This document shows positions 33,965 through 45,265 of a stretch of DNA of 64,000 nt, one piece after another. Below the pieces are notes generated by a model, which saw nothing but the letters and a program-made list of their open reading frames with translations, had not been told where the DNA came from and did no database searches. The first letter of the stretch is position 1. Each line of letters starts with the position of its first letter. The position numbers and the translations under genes were made by a program. The stretch is from Palaemon carinicauda (lineage: Eukaryota; Arthropoda; Malacostraca; Decapoda; Palaemonidae): positions 75,886,452 through 75,950,451 of the forward strand of contig NC_090757.1 of NCBI RefSeq assembly GCF_036898095.1, read 5' to 3'.

Positions 33965-34966
33965 ATGAAGTTTTTATTGTTAGGAGTGATATTGTTCGCT
34001 CAGACATTTTTCTCGTGTGGGAAGAGCTCTAAAACTAAAAGTAGAGATTTTAGATATGGCACTATAGTAGAGAGAACAGAAAACGTTTTTATTACATCAA
34101 GTAACATAATTATAGAAGTACGCATGCAAGCAATTTTTCTCCCAGAGAATGACGTTACTAGCTTAAAGATCGCCATTTTAAGGTTTGCTGCTTCATTAAA
34201 TGAAATGCATAGAAGACACTTTCCTTTTAATACAGAGAGTTCGCTTACACCGACACTAAAAGTTGCAGAGATGCTATCCGACGACTTGCAAAATAAGACT
34301 TACGAGGCAGAATCTTTGGCTCGTGACCTTTTGATGTGGACAGTAAGACACACTTACCTTGAAAAACATAACCCGTTTATTTTTGCTGCACTAAACATCT
34401 TTGGAGCTGTTGCAAGTTTAGGCTTAGGGATTTCCAATCGTCTTAAGATTAGTAATCAAAATAAGAAAATTGAGTTTTTGACTCATGAAAATGAATTAAT
34501 TTTATCAGAACTAAGGAATCAGTTAACTTCAATCAATCAAATTATGAGTTTGGTGAACGAACATTCTAGTAATATCAGTCAGATTATGGAAGTACAAGAC
34601 TTGTTGGCAACGTTAACGTATTATAATTCAAAAATAGATCATATCCATAACAAAATTGCACATTTCATTGAGAAATCAAAAGACTATGTGGAAGCTATTA
34701 CGTTAGCGACTAAAGGTGTTCTTTCACCGCATTTGTTGCCGATAAGAGACTTAACGTTAATTGTGGAGAACGGACGGGAGAAATTAGGTTATATTCCTTT
34801 GTTAGACGCACGTAGGTTAGAATTTTATCACAGCCTAATTACAGTAAACGATGAAAATAACAAGATTATGATTACAATTCCCTTTGATTCTTCTGATGCC
34901 TGGCAATCTTACAGGATATCACCATTTCCGACTTTCATGGCGAATAACTCAAGACCAGTAATATAG
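33965..34966 (+). CDS. env: Envelope-like protein of Gypsy 2, C-terminally truncated
   Basis: A 333-residue open frame after integrase, starting at ATG 33965. It has a hydrophobic N-terminal signal-like segment (about residues 3-17), a hydrophobic glycine- and alanine-rich segment at about 138-155 that could correspond to a fusion peptide, then a long heptad-like helical stretch. The overall plan resembles the F-type envelope proteins of errantiviruses and baculoviruses. No basic cleavage site is evident before the hydrophobic segment. No transmembrane anchor is present, because the frame stops exactly at the junction with DIRS sequence. The product is therefore incomplete. The family assignment is an inference from position and layout. 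Confidence 0.55.
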   Translation: MKFLLLGVILFAQTFFSCGKSSKTKSRDFRYGTIVERTENVFITSSNIIIEVRMQAIFLPENDVTSLKIAILRFAASLNEMHRRHFPFNTESSLTPTLKVAEMLSDDLQNKTYEAESLARDLLMWTVRHTYLEKHNPFIFAALNIFGAVASLGLGISNRLKISNQNKKIEFLTHENELILSELRNQLTSINQIMSLVNEHSSNISQIMEVQDLLATLTYYNSKIDHIHNKIAHFIEKSKDYVEAITLATKGVLSPHLLPIRDLTLIVENGREKLGYIPLLDARRLEFYHSLITVNDENNKIMITIPFDSSDAWQSYRISPFPTFMANNSRPVI

Positions 34967-35308
34967 TAGTATTTGCTATAACACTGAGTTTTTCTAACAC
35001 TTTTGTGTTGTCGTGTACAGCCCTTTGGTGTAACCTTACAGATAAAGAAAGTGAGTTCTTTCTTGTCTACTATCCAGCATTTTAAAATAACTTTTTGGGT
35101 GTGAGCTACACCTGTTTCCTCTGGAAATTATTTATTGGTTGCTCTAGGTTAGATTAACCATACGATTTTATTATCTGGAAGGTTGCAGCAATTGACTGTG
35201 CAGGAAATACAAGTGTGTGTCTTTACTTTCTAGTTTAGTTATGCTAAGCTATGTATATCCAGTGATACGTAGTTCACTTGATACTCATGGAATTTTTTCT
35301 CTTTACAG

Positions 35309-37267
35309 GAGGACCATCCAAAGTGTGGAAGCGTTTTCTGCAACGTCCGCAGCAAGAACTTCTGCGGACATGATTTGTGTAGGAGGCACGCAGCATGCGC
35401 AGTCTCCAAAGGTGATCTCCGGTATTGGGACCCGCAGGTATGTACCGTGTGCACAAACCTGATTACTGAGGCTTTTGATTCCCCTAAGACGGCGGAGTCA
35501 AGGGACGCAGCAAGGGAGAAGCTTCGTACCTGGGTAAGGGGCTTTCAGAAGAACACTTCTGGGCCCTATCTTCCAAGTGAGAAGATGAGGGCTTACCTTT
35601 TCCCCAAGGCGTCAGCTGAGGCAGTGATTCCCGAGCCTCAAGTGGAGATACCAGTGGTTCAGATCCCCGTGGATGCTGAAGTCGGGGACGCCCTGCAGGA
35701 CATCCAATCGGACGATAAGATGTCGGAGGTGTCCGAGCGTTTGGAAGATGATCTTCTGGCAGAAGATCAGGATGAAGAGCAGGCTCCAGACAATGAAGAG
35801 GAAGAGGTCGACGAGGTGTCGGCTACTCCGGTTCAGGCCCCTTAACCTATTCCCTCAACATCGTCATCTCTCCCAGAGAAGCTGGGAAAGACCCTTTCCT
35901 CCATCGTTGGAATGATCCAACAGATGCAGAGGGAAAATAATGAGAAGGCTGTTGCAATGAAGCTGGAGATGCGGAGTCTTGCAGCATCACGTGGGCCCCA
36001 GAAGAAGCTCAGCGTGAAAGACCTTCCCTTGTGCTCAGATGCCAATCCTTGGAAGTATGCTGAGCACATGCTTATGACGACGGGAAAAATTGTCATTTCG
36101 GAGAAGTTGGGCTCAGTCCCCCTTGAGGAGGTGGAATTCTGTCCCAGCAAAGAGTCGTATCCAGACTGTTATGTCTGGTTAAGGAAGGAACCAGCCTCAA
36201 AGGAAGAAACGGAGCCGAAGGAGGTCATAGTTTTGGACCACGCTAAGGCTCAAGCATTATTGTCAAGCTCGATGAAAGAGAGGGGCTTCGCAAACTCAAA
36301 GGTACCTCCTTTGAGTAAGAAGCACCCTTCCTTTGTGTCCTCTCCTTCTAAAGCCTTCACCTTTATGCAGAAAGGGTTTACGGCTGTACTGAAAGCAGTC
36401 GAGGCAGGTAAGCCATGCCCCTCCTTGGAGGAGTGTAAACCTCTGTCTTTGGCCCTACCCATGGACCACAAGGACTGGAAGGACGTCCATCTTACCTTTT
36501 CAGTCGGGAAGTTGGAGGCTGATATTGCCGGACGTCAGTTCGGTGAGAACCTCCCCAAGCTGTCTGACTTTCTTTTGCGAAGGGAGCTTGAGACAAAAGA
36601 AAGACTTGCTGCTTCAATGTCTCATCAAACGACTCTAGAGACAATGGCAAGTGACCCCAAGGTTCATGAAATGTTCATGGTAGTGGCTAAGACACACCTA
36701 GTCACAGTGACGAAGGACCTTTATAGCTTCGTCAAGGCTAGGAGTGTTTGTAGGGAGTTCGTGTTTGCCTCGGCTGCGGTGAGGCACGAGCCAAGGAGGC
36801 TAATCTCCTCCAACATTTGGGGCAAAGACCTCTTCTCTAGTGAAGCGGTCAAGGAGGTTGTAGATAAGGCCGCCACGGAGAATAGAAACCTTCTCCAGAA
36901 GTGGGGCCTATCTCTCAAGAGGAAGTCTTCCCCGGATGAGGGTCCCCACCCAAAGAGGAAGACTAAGAAGACTAGGCTACCCTCTCGACCAGCCAAGCCA
37001 TTCAGACAGCAGCAGCAACAGCAACTTCCTATGCCTACAGTGCCCCAGATGGTGGCACAAATCCCGACCACATTCCAGTGGGTACCCCAAGCTGTGTCGA
37101 CGCAGTCTCCAGCATTTAACCCAGTGTTCGAAAGGCAGTCAACCACCTTTCGAGCGAAGCCTTGAGGAGCAGCCAGAGGTTCGTCTAGACACCCCTCAAG
37201 GGGTAGGGGATTCAGGGGTGGTCGCGGTCAAGGAGGCAAGGCCTCAGGACAACAGCAGTCAAAGTGA
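35309..37267 (+). pseudogene. gag: DIRS gag, copy A, two nonsense codons
   Basis: Starts after the conserved acceptor (AG at 35307-35308). The Cys/His cluster is complete, including the last Cys of the CTVC pair that copy 1 lacks. TAA at 35843 replaces a Glu codon kept in copies B and C, and TGA at 37163 replaces Arg. Otherwise the frame is continuous to TGA 37265. Confidence 0.85.
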
Positions 37268-39016
37268 GATGATACCGGTAGAAAGGAGACTTCAGAATTT
37301 TCGGGATCGGTGGACCTTCGATCCCTGGGCCCACAGCCTACTCAAGAATGGACTGGGTTGGAGCTGGTACAGCACTCCACCCCCGTGCCCTCGATTTTTT
37401 CCAACACTCCAGCCGCCCCCCCCCCCCCCCCGTTCTGGAGGAGTACATTCAAGAACTGTTGGAGAAAAGAGTAATCCGAAGGGTAAAGTCCATCAAATTC
37501 CAAGGGAGGCTGTTTTGTGTTCCCAAGAAGGACTCAGAAAAACTCGGAGTCATTCTGGACTTGTCGCCACTCAACAAGTTCATAGTGAACTGCAAGTTCA
37601 AGATGCTAACACTGCAACACATAAGGACCTTACTGCCCAAGAGGGCATTTACCGTCTCCATAGATTTGTCAGACGCCTATTGGCACGTTCCAATCAATCG
37701 TCAACTCTCCCCCTACCTAGGGTTCAAGCTACATCGAAGACTCTACGCCTTCAGAGCCATGTCATTCGGGCTAAACATAGCCCCAAGGATCTTCACAGAG
37801 CTTGCGAGCGTAGCTCTCAAACAATTACGCCTAAAGGGAATCCAGGTGGTAGCCTACCTAGACGACTGGCTGGTGTGGGCAGCATCCAAGACAGAATGTT
37901 TGCAAGCTTCCCTACAGGTGATCCAGTTCCTAGAGTATCTAGGCTTCAAGATCGACAGAAAAAAGTCTCGACTTTGTCCATCTCAAAAGTTCCAGTGGTT
38001 GGGAATCCACTGGGACCTAGTGTCACACCAACTCTCCATCCTGGCGAAGAAGAGGAAGGAGATAGCTGGTTCTGTCAAGAGACTTCTGGATTCTGAAAGG
38101 ATATCAAGACGCGAACAGGAGAGTGCTGGGTTCTCTCTAGTTTGCTTCAGTAACAGACTCGGTGCTAAGAGCACAGCTAAAGGATGCAACTGGAGTTTGG
38201 AGAAGTTATGCATCAAACACGCGAAGAGATCTGATAAGACCAGTTCCGCTTCGTCTACGTACGCTTCTCAGGTCTTGGTCCCAAGTCAGGCAACTAAAGA
38301 AGTCGATACTTCTTCAGCCACCTCCCCCCTCGTTGACTATTCACACAGACGCCTCGAAGGAGGGGTGGGGAGGTCATTTTCATCTGAAGAAGGCCCAAGG
38401 AACTTGGTCCAATCTATTCAAGACATTTCACATAAACTTTCTGGAAGCTATGGCAGTACTCCTTACCTTGAAGAAAGTCTCCCCTCATCGCTCAATCCAC
38501 ATAAGGTTGGTGCTGGATAGCGAGGTGATTGTGAGATGCTTGAATCGACAAGGATTGAGGTCACCACCACTCAACCAGGTGATGTTGGCCATCTTTCGAC
38601 TGGCGGAAAACAAGAAGTGGTACCTGTCGGCAGTTCACCTTCAAGGAGTTCACAATGTGACAGCGGACGCTCTATCCAGGTTCACACCGATAGAGTCGGA
38701 ATGGTCCCTAGACGCACGATCATTCTCCTTCATCTTGAGTCAAGTCCCAGAACTGCAGATAGACCTCTTTGCGACGAAAGACGACAAGAAGTTACCCCTT
38801 TACGTGTCCCCGTACGAGAATCCCTTGGCGGAAGCAGTTGACGCGATGTCCCTCGACTGGAACAGATGGTCCAGGATTTACCTGTTCCCTCCTCACAACC
38901 CTCTATTGAGGGTCCTCAACAAACTGAGATCTTTCAAGGGAGTAGCGGCAATAGTGGCTCACAAGTGGCCGAACAGCGTGTGGTTCCCTCTGGCATTAGA
39001 ACTACGGCTGAAGTGA
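37170..39016 (+). pseudogene. pol: DIRS RT/RNase H, copy A, frameshifted
   Basis: The frame shifts once in an expanded C run (37418-37431) and again near 38110, where two bases of a GAGAGAG tract are missing relative to copy C. YLDDWLVWA, TDAS and TADALSR are all present. TGA at 39014 replaces a Cys codon kept in copy C, removing the last 30 or so residues. Confidence 0.88.
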
Positions 39017-39361
39017 CTACCGTTACTAGATCCAGTTCTGACCCAGCGAGTTCAGAAGTCGACTGTCTGCGCTTCATCACAGAAAACCCGGAACCTGCAG
39101 CTCATGATTTTCTCTCCCTAGCGGTGAGAAAACGTTTCGGGATTCGAAAGACAATATAGACTTCCTAGAGGAATATAAGTGCAAATATACTAGAAGGCAA
39201 TATGAGTCATCATGGATGAAATGGGTGGCCTTTGTCAAGGCGAAGAATCCGCAAAAGATCTCGACGGACTTCTGCTTATCTTTCTTCATCCACCTCCATG
39301 GTCAAGGGACAGCAGCCAACACAATATCAACGTGTAAATCTGCTTTAACAAGACCCATTTT
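38866..39361 (+). pseudogene. DIRS tyrosine recombinase N-terminal part, copy A
   Basis: Starts at the conserved ATG (MVQDLPVP). A one-base deletion near 39145 breaks the frame. Homology continues to ACAAGACCCATTT at 39361, where copy B begins. The catalytic domain is not on this side of the insertion; the array units carry such C-terminal halves in the opposite orientation. Confidence 0.85.
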
Positions 39362-39705
39362 TTGGGCTCAAGCCATGTCGTCCTGATGGAAGTTCCTAAA
39401 GGGTAGCTTCCTTGGGTATATATAACTACGGCAATATTCCCAGAGAATTTACCTTAAGGTACCCAGAAATCTAACTCCTGGAGCGAATATCCCTAATAAA
39501 AGAACCAGGGATATCGCGAAATATCAGAGGACGTATTCTTGACATGCCACATAGCAATCTGCACCCCGAACAGAGTTAACACTTCGAAGGGGTCAATTGG
39601 CAAGAAAACGAAAACGAGAAAGAAAGGAGAGCCGCTCGCAAGGTATCTCTCCTCTCCCGTTTCGTAATCGTGCATTGAGCCGCTCACGGCGCCATCTGTA
39701 TTCCT
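39362..39705 (+). repeat. Left terminal inverted repeat, DIRS copy B
   Basis: Starts TTTGGGCTCAAGCCATG within copy A YR and ends at the GGCGCCATCTGTATTCC motif. It is complementary to 63623-63966 and to the right repeats in the array. Confidence 0.92.
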
Positions 39706-41819
39706 TTTTGCGTAGCTCAACAACTCGGTGTTTTTTCCCTGTGTTTCTCGCAATTCTTGGATTATTTCAACATATAATGCTTTCTCCAACTTCTGCTTCT
39801 GATAAGTTGAGTATTATTTCTTTTATGTATAAATGTAAGCTCTTGGTAATTTTAAAAGCGATTTGATAGTGAAATCGTTGTTGCAAGAGCTGTTGCCTAC
39901 CGGAGGCGTCCTGGACGCTGTCGCTCGCTAGGTATGAGTTATTTAGTTAGCCAGAGCGACGTTCCCGGCTGTTTCGCTTTAATAGTTTTAGCTGTTTAAC
40001 GTTACATAGCATTTCTTTATATGATGCTTTTAGTATTTTTGTTTTGGCGAAGGATTTACCGATTCTGGCCTGCGCTAGACCTTGTAGCCTAGTCGTTTGG
40101 CCCTAGTACTTTCCTGCATGATATTCAGATTTCCGAGTGTTTTAAAGTTTTATTGAAGCTTTAGGCAGTTTTATACATTTAAGATTATGTTGATTTTCTT
40201 CCAAGATAGTATACGAGTGAGTTTTGGTGATTTAGGTAATCGATTCTCTTTGCGCCTAGGCTAGTTGTCTATGGGGCCTTAGTATACTTTCTCACACTCC
40301 CCGGTTGCTCTCTTCTCTTCGGAGAAGGTGTGCACTCCCTTTCCCTCTGTTTAAGCCTTGGGCTTAACCCTAATGGTTTATCTGAATTGACTTTAGATAC
40401 AACTATATTAGGGTGTTTCTGTTCCTTCCTGTTTCCAGTAAGTCTGGCTTCAGGGAGGGGGCAGGACATCAAAGTTCTTAGTCTGAGTCTGTTTATGTCT
40501 AGCTTATGGTTGAGATTCCCTTGCTAGACTGACAACAGACATGGGAGGCTTAGCCTCCTTAGTTCACTTTCGAAGGTTTCCGTACGAGATGATTCCTTCT
40601 TCTTGTGATCTAGCAGACTAGTCCAGTGTTGTTGTTCTCGGTGTGGAGGATGAGATCCTCTTTTCTGTGAATAACAACGCCTTCCTTTCTTTGGTTCTGA
40701 GGGAGTTGGCAAGTATTGCTGGCCTCCCTCCTCGGATCTCCCCTAGGCTAAGATGAGTTTTCTTGGCTGTGGGTGATTCATTACTAGAGCAAGGTTGGCA
40801 GGACCCTCTTCTCCCTTTCCCCCTCTTTCCTTTGTGATGGCCTAGCCATTGCATTCCTGTCCGTCATTCTACATCTGTACCTAGCATAGATTAGGATGTG
40901 GGGTTGACTCAGTCCCTTGCCGGCTGGCAGTGCGTGCCGGCCGGCAAGGGTCTTCTGATTTGAGTGCTGCCCGGACCTCCCTTGGTCTTTCATCCATGTT
41001 TATCTGTAGAGCCAGATGGCATTGGTCAGGAAGCCTGAAGTTATATTCTCCCTTTCCTTATGTGCACTCTTTCTGTTGCCGGGTTATGAGGTAGTACAGT
41101 CTCTTATCCCGGCATCCATTCTGTTTTTCTTCTAGTGTTGTACCCTAGCCCGGCTGCCGGCCTGAGTGGCCGGCAGCCGGGCAGTCGGAGTTCTCTGGTT
41201 CTTTTGCTGCCGGCCGGTATTGGTTGTATACCTTTGCCGGCCGGCTATATATCACACCATTGTCTGCTGGCCGCTACGATTGGTGGCCGGCAGCCGGGTG
41301 CTATCTTGTGTAGTTGCCGGCCGGCACATGCATTTGAACCAGCGTTCTTCCACCTTATAGTTCTTAAGTAGTATACTTTGGAACTAGTTAAGGTGTGTGC
41401 CGGCCGGCACATTACCTTCTATACTGTAGCCAGTATTTTTCAGTATAGTATATACTGTAGGGAGAAAACTATAGTATAGTATTTGTTACAACACTAAGCT
41501 TTTCTAACACTTTTGTGTTGTCTCGCACAACCCTTTGGTGTAACCTTACAGATAAAGAAAGTGAGTTCTTTCTTGTCTACTATCCAGCATTTTAAAATCA
41601 TTTTTTGGGTGTGAGCTACACCTGTTTCCTCTGGAAATTATTCATTGGTTGCTCTAGAATAGATTAACCATACGATTTTATTATCTGTAAGGTTGCGGCA
41701 ATTGACTGTGCGGGAAATACAAGTGTGTGTCTTTCCTTTCTAGTTTAGTTGTGCTAAGCTATGTATATCCAGTGATACGTAGTTCACTTGATACTCATAG
41801 AATTTTCTTCTCTTTACAG
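39706..41819 (+). other. DIRS copy B leader
   Basis: Non-coding leader colinear with that of copies 1 and C. It holds the CCGGCCGG cluster at 40915-41415 and ends in a TTCTCTTTACAG splice-acceptor-like sequence. Confidence 0.75.
40915..41415. repeat. CCGGCCGG-rich cluster, DIRS copy B leader
   Basis: Repeated GCCGGC/CCGGCCGG palindromes at irregular spacing. Confidence 0.75.
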
Positions 41820-43779
41820 GAGGACCATCCGAAGTGTGGAAGCGTTTTCTGCAACGTCCACAGCAAGAACTTCTGCGGACATGATTTGTGTAGGAGGCAC
41901 GCAGCATGCGCAGTCTCCAAAGGTGATCTCCGGTATTGGGACCCGCAGGTATGTACCGTGTGCACAAACCTGATTACTGAGGCTTTTGATTCCCCTAAGA
42001 CGGCGAAGTCAAGGGACGCAGCAAGGGAGAAGCTTCGTACCTGGGTAAGGGGCTTTCAGAAGAATACTTCTGGGCCCTATCTTCCAAGTGAGAAGATGAG
42101 GGCTTACCTTTTCCCCAGGGCGTCAGCTGATGCAGTGATCCCCCAGCCTCAAGTGGAGATACCAGTGGTTCAGATCCCTGTGGATTCTGAAGTCGCGGAC
42201 GCCCTGCAGGACATCCAATTAGACGATAGGATGTCGGAGGTGTCCGAGCGTTTGGAAGATGACCTCCTGGCAGAAGACCAGGATGAAGAGCAGGCTCCAG
42301 ACAATGAAGAGGAAGAGGTCGACGAGGTGTCGGCTACTCCGGTTCAGGCCCCTGAACCTATTCCCTCAACATCGTCCTCTCTCCCAGATGAGCTGGGAAA
42401 GACTCTTTCCTCCATCGTTGGAATGATCCAACAGATGCAGAGGGAGAATAATGAGAAGGCTGCTGCAATGAAGCTGGAGATGCGGAGACTTGCAGCATCA
42501 CGTGGGCCCCAGAAGAAGCTCAGCGTGAAAGACCTTCCCTTGTGCTCAGATGTTAACCCTTGGAAGTATGCTGAGCACATGCCTATGACGACGGAAAAAT
42601 CGTCATTTTGGAGAAGCTGGGCTCAGTCCCCCTTGAGGTGGTGGAATTCTGGCCCAGCAAAGAGTCGTATCCGGCCTGTAATGTCCGTCTAATGAAGGAA
42701 CCAGCTTCAAAGGAAGAAACAGAGCCGAAGGAGGTCATAGTTTTGGACCACGCTAAGGCTCAAGCTTTATTGTCAAGCTCGATGAAAGAGAGGGGCTTCG
42801 CAAACTCAAAGGTACCTGCTTTTAGTAAGAAGCACCCTTCCTTTGTGTCCTCTCCTTCTAGAGCCTTCCCCTTTATGCAGAAAGGGTTTACGGCTGTGCT
42901 GAAAGCAGTCGAGGCAGGTAAGCCATGCCCCTCCTTGGAGGAGTGTAAACCTCTGTCTTTGGCCCTACCCATGGACCACAAGGACTGGAAGGACGTCCAT
43001 CTTACCTTCTCAGTCGGGAAGTTGGAGGCTGATATTGCCGGACGTCAGTTCGATGAGAACCACCCCAAGCTGTCTGACTTTCTTTTGCGAAGGGAGCTTG
43101 AGACAAAAGAAAGACTTGCTGCCTCAATGTCTCATCAAACGATTCTGGAGACAATGGCAAGTGACCCCAAGGTCCATGAGATGCTCATGGTAGTGGCTAA
43201 GACACACCTAGTCATAGTGACGGAGGACCTTTATAGCTTCGTCAAAGCTAGGAGGGTTTGTAGGGAGTTCGTGTTCGCCTCGGCTGCGGTGAGGCACAAG
43301 CCAAGGAAGCTAATCTCCTCCAACATTTGGGGCAAAGACCTCTTTCCTAGTGAAGCGGTCAAGGAGGTTGTAGATAAGGCCACCACGGAGAATAGAAACC
43401 TTCTCCAGAAGTGGGGCCTATCCCTCAAGAGAAAGTCTTCCCCGGATGAGGGTCCCCAACCAAAGATGAAGACTAAGAAGACAAGGCTACACTCTCGGCC
43501 AGCCAAGCCATTCAGACAGCAGCAGTAACAGCAATTTCCTATGCCTACAGTGCCCCAAATATTGGCACAAACCCCGACCACGTACCAGTGGGTACCCCAA
43601 GCCGTGTCGACGCAGTCTCCGGCATTTAACCCAGCGTTCAAAGGGCAGTCAACTACCTTTTGAGCGAAGTCTAGAGGAGCAGCCACAGGTTCATCTAGAC
43701 GCCCCTCAAGGGGAGGGGGGGATTCAGGGGTGGTCGCGGTCAAGGAGGCAAGGCCTCAGGACAACAGCAGTCAAAGTGA
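41820..43779 (+). pseudogene. gag: DIRS gag, copy B
   Basis: Cys/His cluster intact with all seven cysteines. A one-base deletion near 42595 shifts the frame, TAA near 43527 replaces Gln (shared with copy C), and TGA near 43663 replaces Arg. The homologous stop is at 43777. Confidence 0.85.
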
Positions 43780-43964
43780 GATGATACCGGTAGAAAGGAG
43801 ACTTCAGAATTTTCGGGATCGGTGGACCTTCGATCCCTGGGCCCACAGCCTACTCAAGAATGGACTGGGTTGGAGCTGGTACATCACTCCACCCCCGTGC
43901 ACTCGATTTTTCAAACACTCCACCCCGTTCTGGAGGAGTATATTTAAGAACTGTTGGAGAAAAG
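43700..43964 (+). pseudogene. pol: DIRS RT N-terminal fragment, copy B
   Basis: Contains the conserved FRDRWTFDPWAHSLLKNG segment before the RT palm. A TAA (shared with C) lies in the EEYIQEL segment, and sequence is cut at GTTGGAGAAAAG by the inverted junction. No catalytic motif is present. Confidence 0.85.
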
Positions 43965-45265
43965 GTTTATATCCGAGTAGGCGGAAAACTTGTATATCCG
44001 CCACTGTCCCCTTAGGGCATGGAGTCCTCCCGCCAAGGGAAAGCATAAACCAATGCAAAGAATGCTTGCATAAAAGAACAATCTATTAGAATTATCCCAG
44101 ATAAATATACATAGAACGTATTGCAAAATTATATCAAATAAATTGCCACAGGTGAAGGAGACGCAAGGTTCACAAGAACTAGTTTATTGACAAACAATAA
44201 ATAAAACAGGTTAAACAACCATTATATATATATAAGAGGAGGATAACCAACAAATAAGCATAAACATGATAGTAAACAGAAACTTGTTTATCTGAAAGAA
44301 AAACATTAGCGCCACTTTTAACATACCGAGGTATCAAGATCATAAAAGTCTGTATTACTAAACAGTTACATTAGCGTTGGAAACGCTCGGCACACATGTC
44401 TGCACTTATGCTAGGTTCACCTTTGAAAGTGGAACAGTCAATGTGGGCAACCCAGTGCCCTAACACTTAGTTTGTAGAACAGTTCGTAACTACACACTCA
44501 CCCCGGAATTAATCGTCCCAATTAAATACACTGTTCCTCGCAGAGTTAAACAGCAGGGTTAACGACACAACCCACTGCTACCACAGACTTCTTTAGTTGC
44601 TCCACTTGCTTCGCATAGTGACGAAAGAACACTCTGGAAGACTTCCAGCCAGTGTATGAATGAAGATGTTCAAAATCCATACAATTAAAGAAATTTAAGG
44701 AAGAGGCAACTTTCCTCGGATCGTGACCTGCGGGTGTACTGCTGGATCCGCTCTGCGAATAAAATAGATGATTTTCGCCCTAAGTTGTTTCAGTGATAAA
44801 TTTGAGTCTGAGGTTTCTCCCCTGAATAGTTGACCACCCCTGAAGTCTGAAGTTCTACGAAGATAGACCTTTAGGCATTCCACTGGACATAGAGATGCAT
44901 CTTCTTTCAGAGGGCAGATTCTCCAGGGACTCTACTTGTTGGTGGGTAACTCGTTCTTGTCGAGGAACGTAGGATCTGGAAACAGGTTCAGTTCTCCCCC
45001 ATCCAAGAACTGAACACGACCCTCCTCTCTCGAGAGGGCTACAATTTCACTAACCCTGGCCCCCGACGCGAGTGCAAACAGGAAATTAGCTTTTTGGGTC
45101 AAATCCATTAAATCACACTCCTCATTGTTCAACAGCGAAGCGAAATGAAGAACTTTATCTAAAGACCATGAAATGGGCTTTGGAGGTGCTGATGGTCTGA
45201 GCCTAGCACAGGCTTTCGGAATTTTATTAAAAATATCGTTAGAGAGGTCGACCTGGAAGACATAT
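43965..45265 (-). repeat. Array unit 0 (partial)
   Basis: Lacks the right repeat and ICR. It starts in the 3' UTR (TTTATATCCGAGTAGG) fused to copy B RT. Confidence 0.9.
44546..45265 (-). pseudogene. YR C-terminal half, array unit 0
   Basis: Encodes the SGARVSEI segment with the first catalytic Arg. It has a one-base deletion before the HDPR motif and a TAG just after the NELPTNK segment, so it cannot encode a complete catalytic domain. Confidence 0.88.

Larger units (their letters stand above)
27954..34966 (+). mobile_element. Gypsy-type LTR element 2 with envelope-like ORF, decayed
   Basis: Order is primer site, gag, protease, RT, RNase H, integrase and an env-like frame, the layout of errantivirus-like Gypsy elements. 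gag and pol carry multiple stops and frameshifts. The 3' LTR is absent: the env-like frame ends where DIRS copy A begins (34966/34967). Confidence 0.85.
34967..39361 (+). mobile_element. DIRS copy A, 5'-truncated and interrupted in YR
   Basis: Begins within the leader (equivalent to about 41478 of copy B), directly after the Gypsy 2 env-like frame, so left repeat and most of the leader are missing. Gag, RT/RNase H and the YR N-terminal part follow on the + strand, all with lesions. At 39361/39362 the YR gene is interrupted by the left end of DIRS copy B. Confidence 0.9.
39328..43964 (+). repeat. Left arm of large inverted duplication
   Basis: Mirrored by 64000-56038 on the minus strand. Matching positions sum to 103328 at the outer end and 103331-103332 further in, so the arms are colinear with only a few small indels over several kilobases. 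The right arm is interrupted by a LINE. Confidence 0.93.
39362..43964 (+). mobile_element. DIRS copy B, 5' half only
   Basis: Complete left repeat, leader and gag, and the start of RT, ending at 43964 where sequence switches to minus-strand DIRS 3' UTR. Shares nonsense codons with copy C (gag CAA to TAA near 43527; RT TAA near 43944), showing that B and C are duplicates of one already defective copy. Confidence 0.92.
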
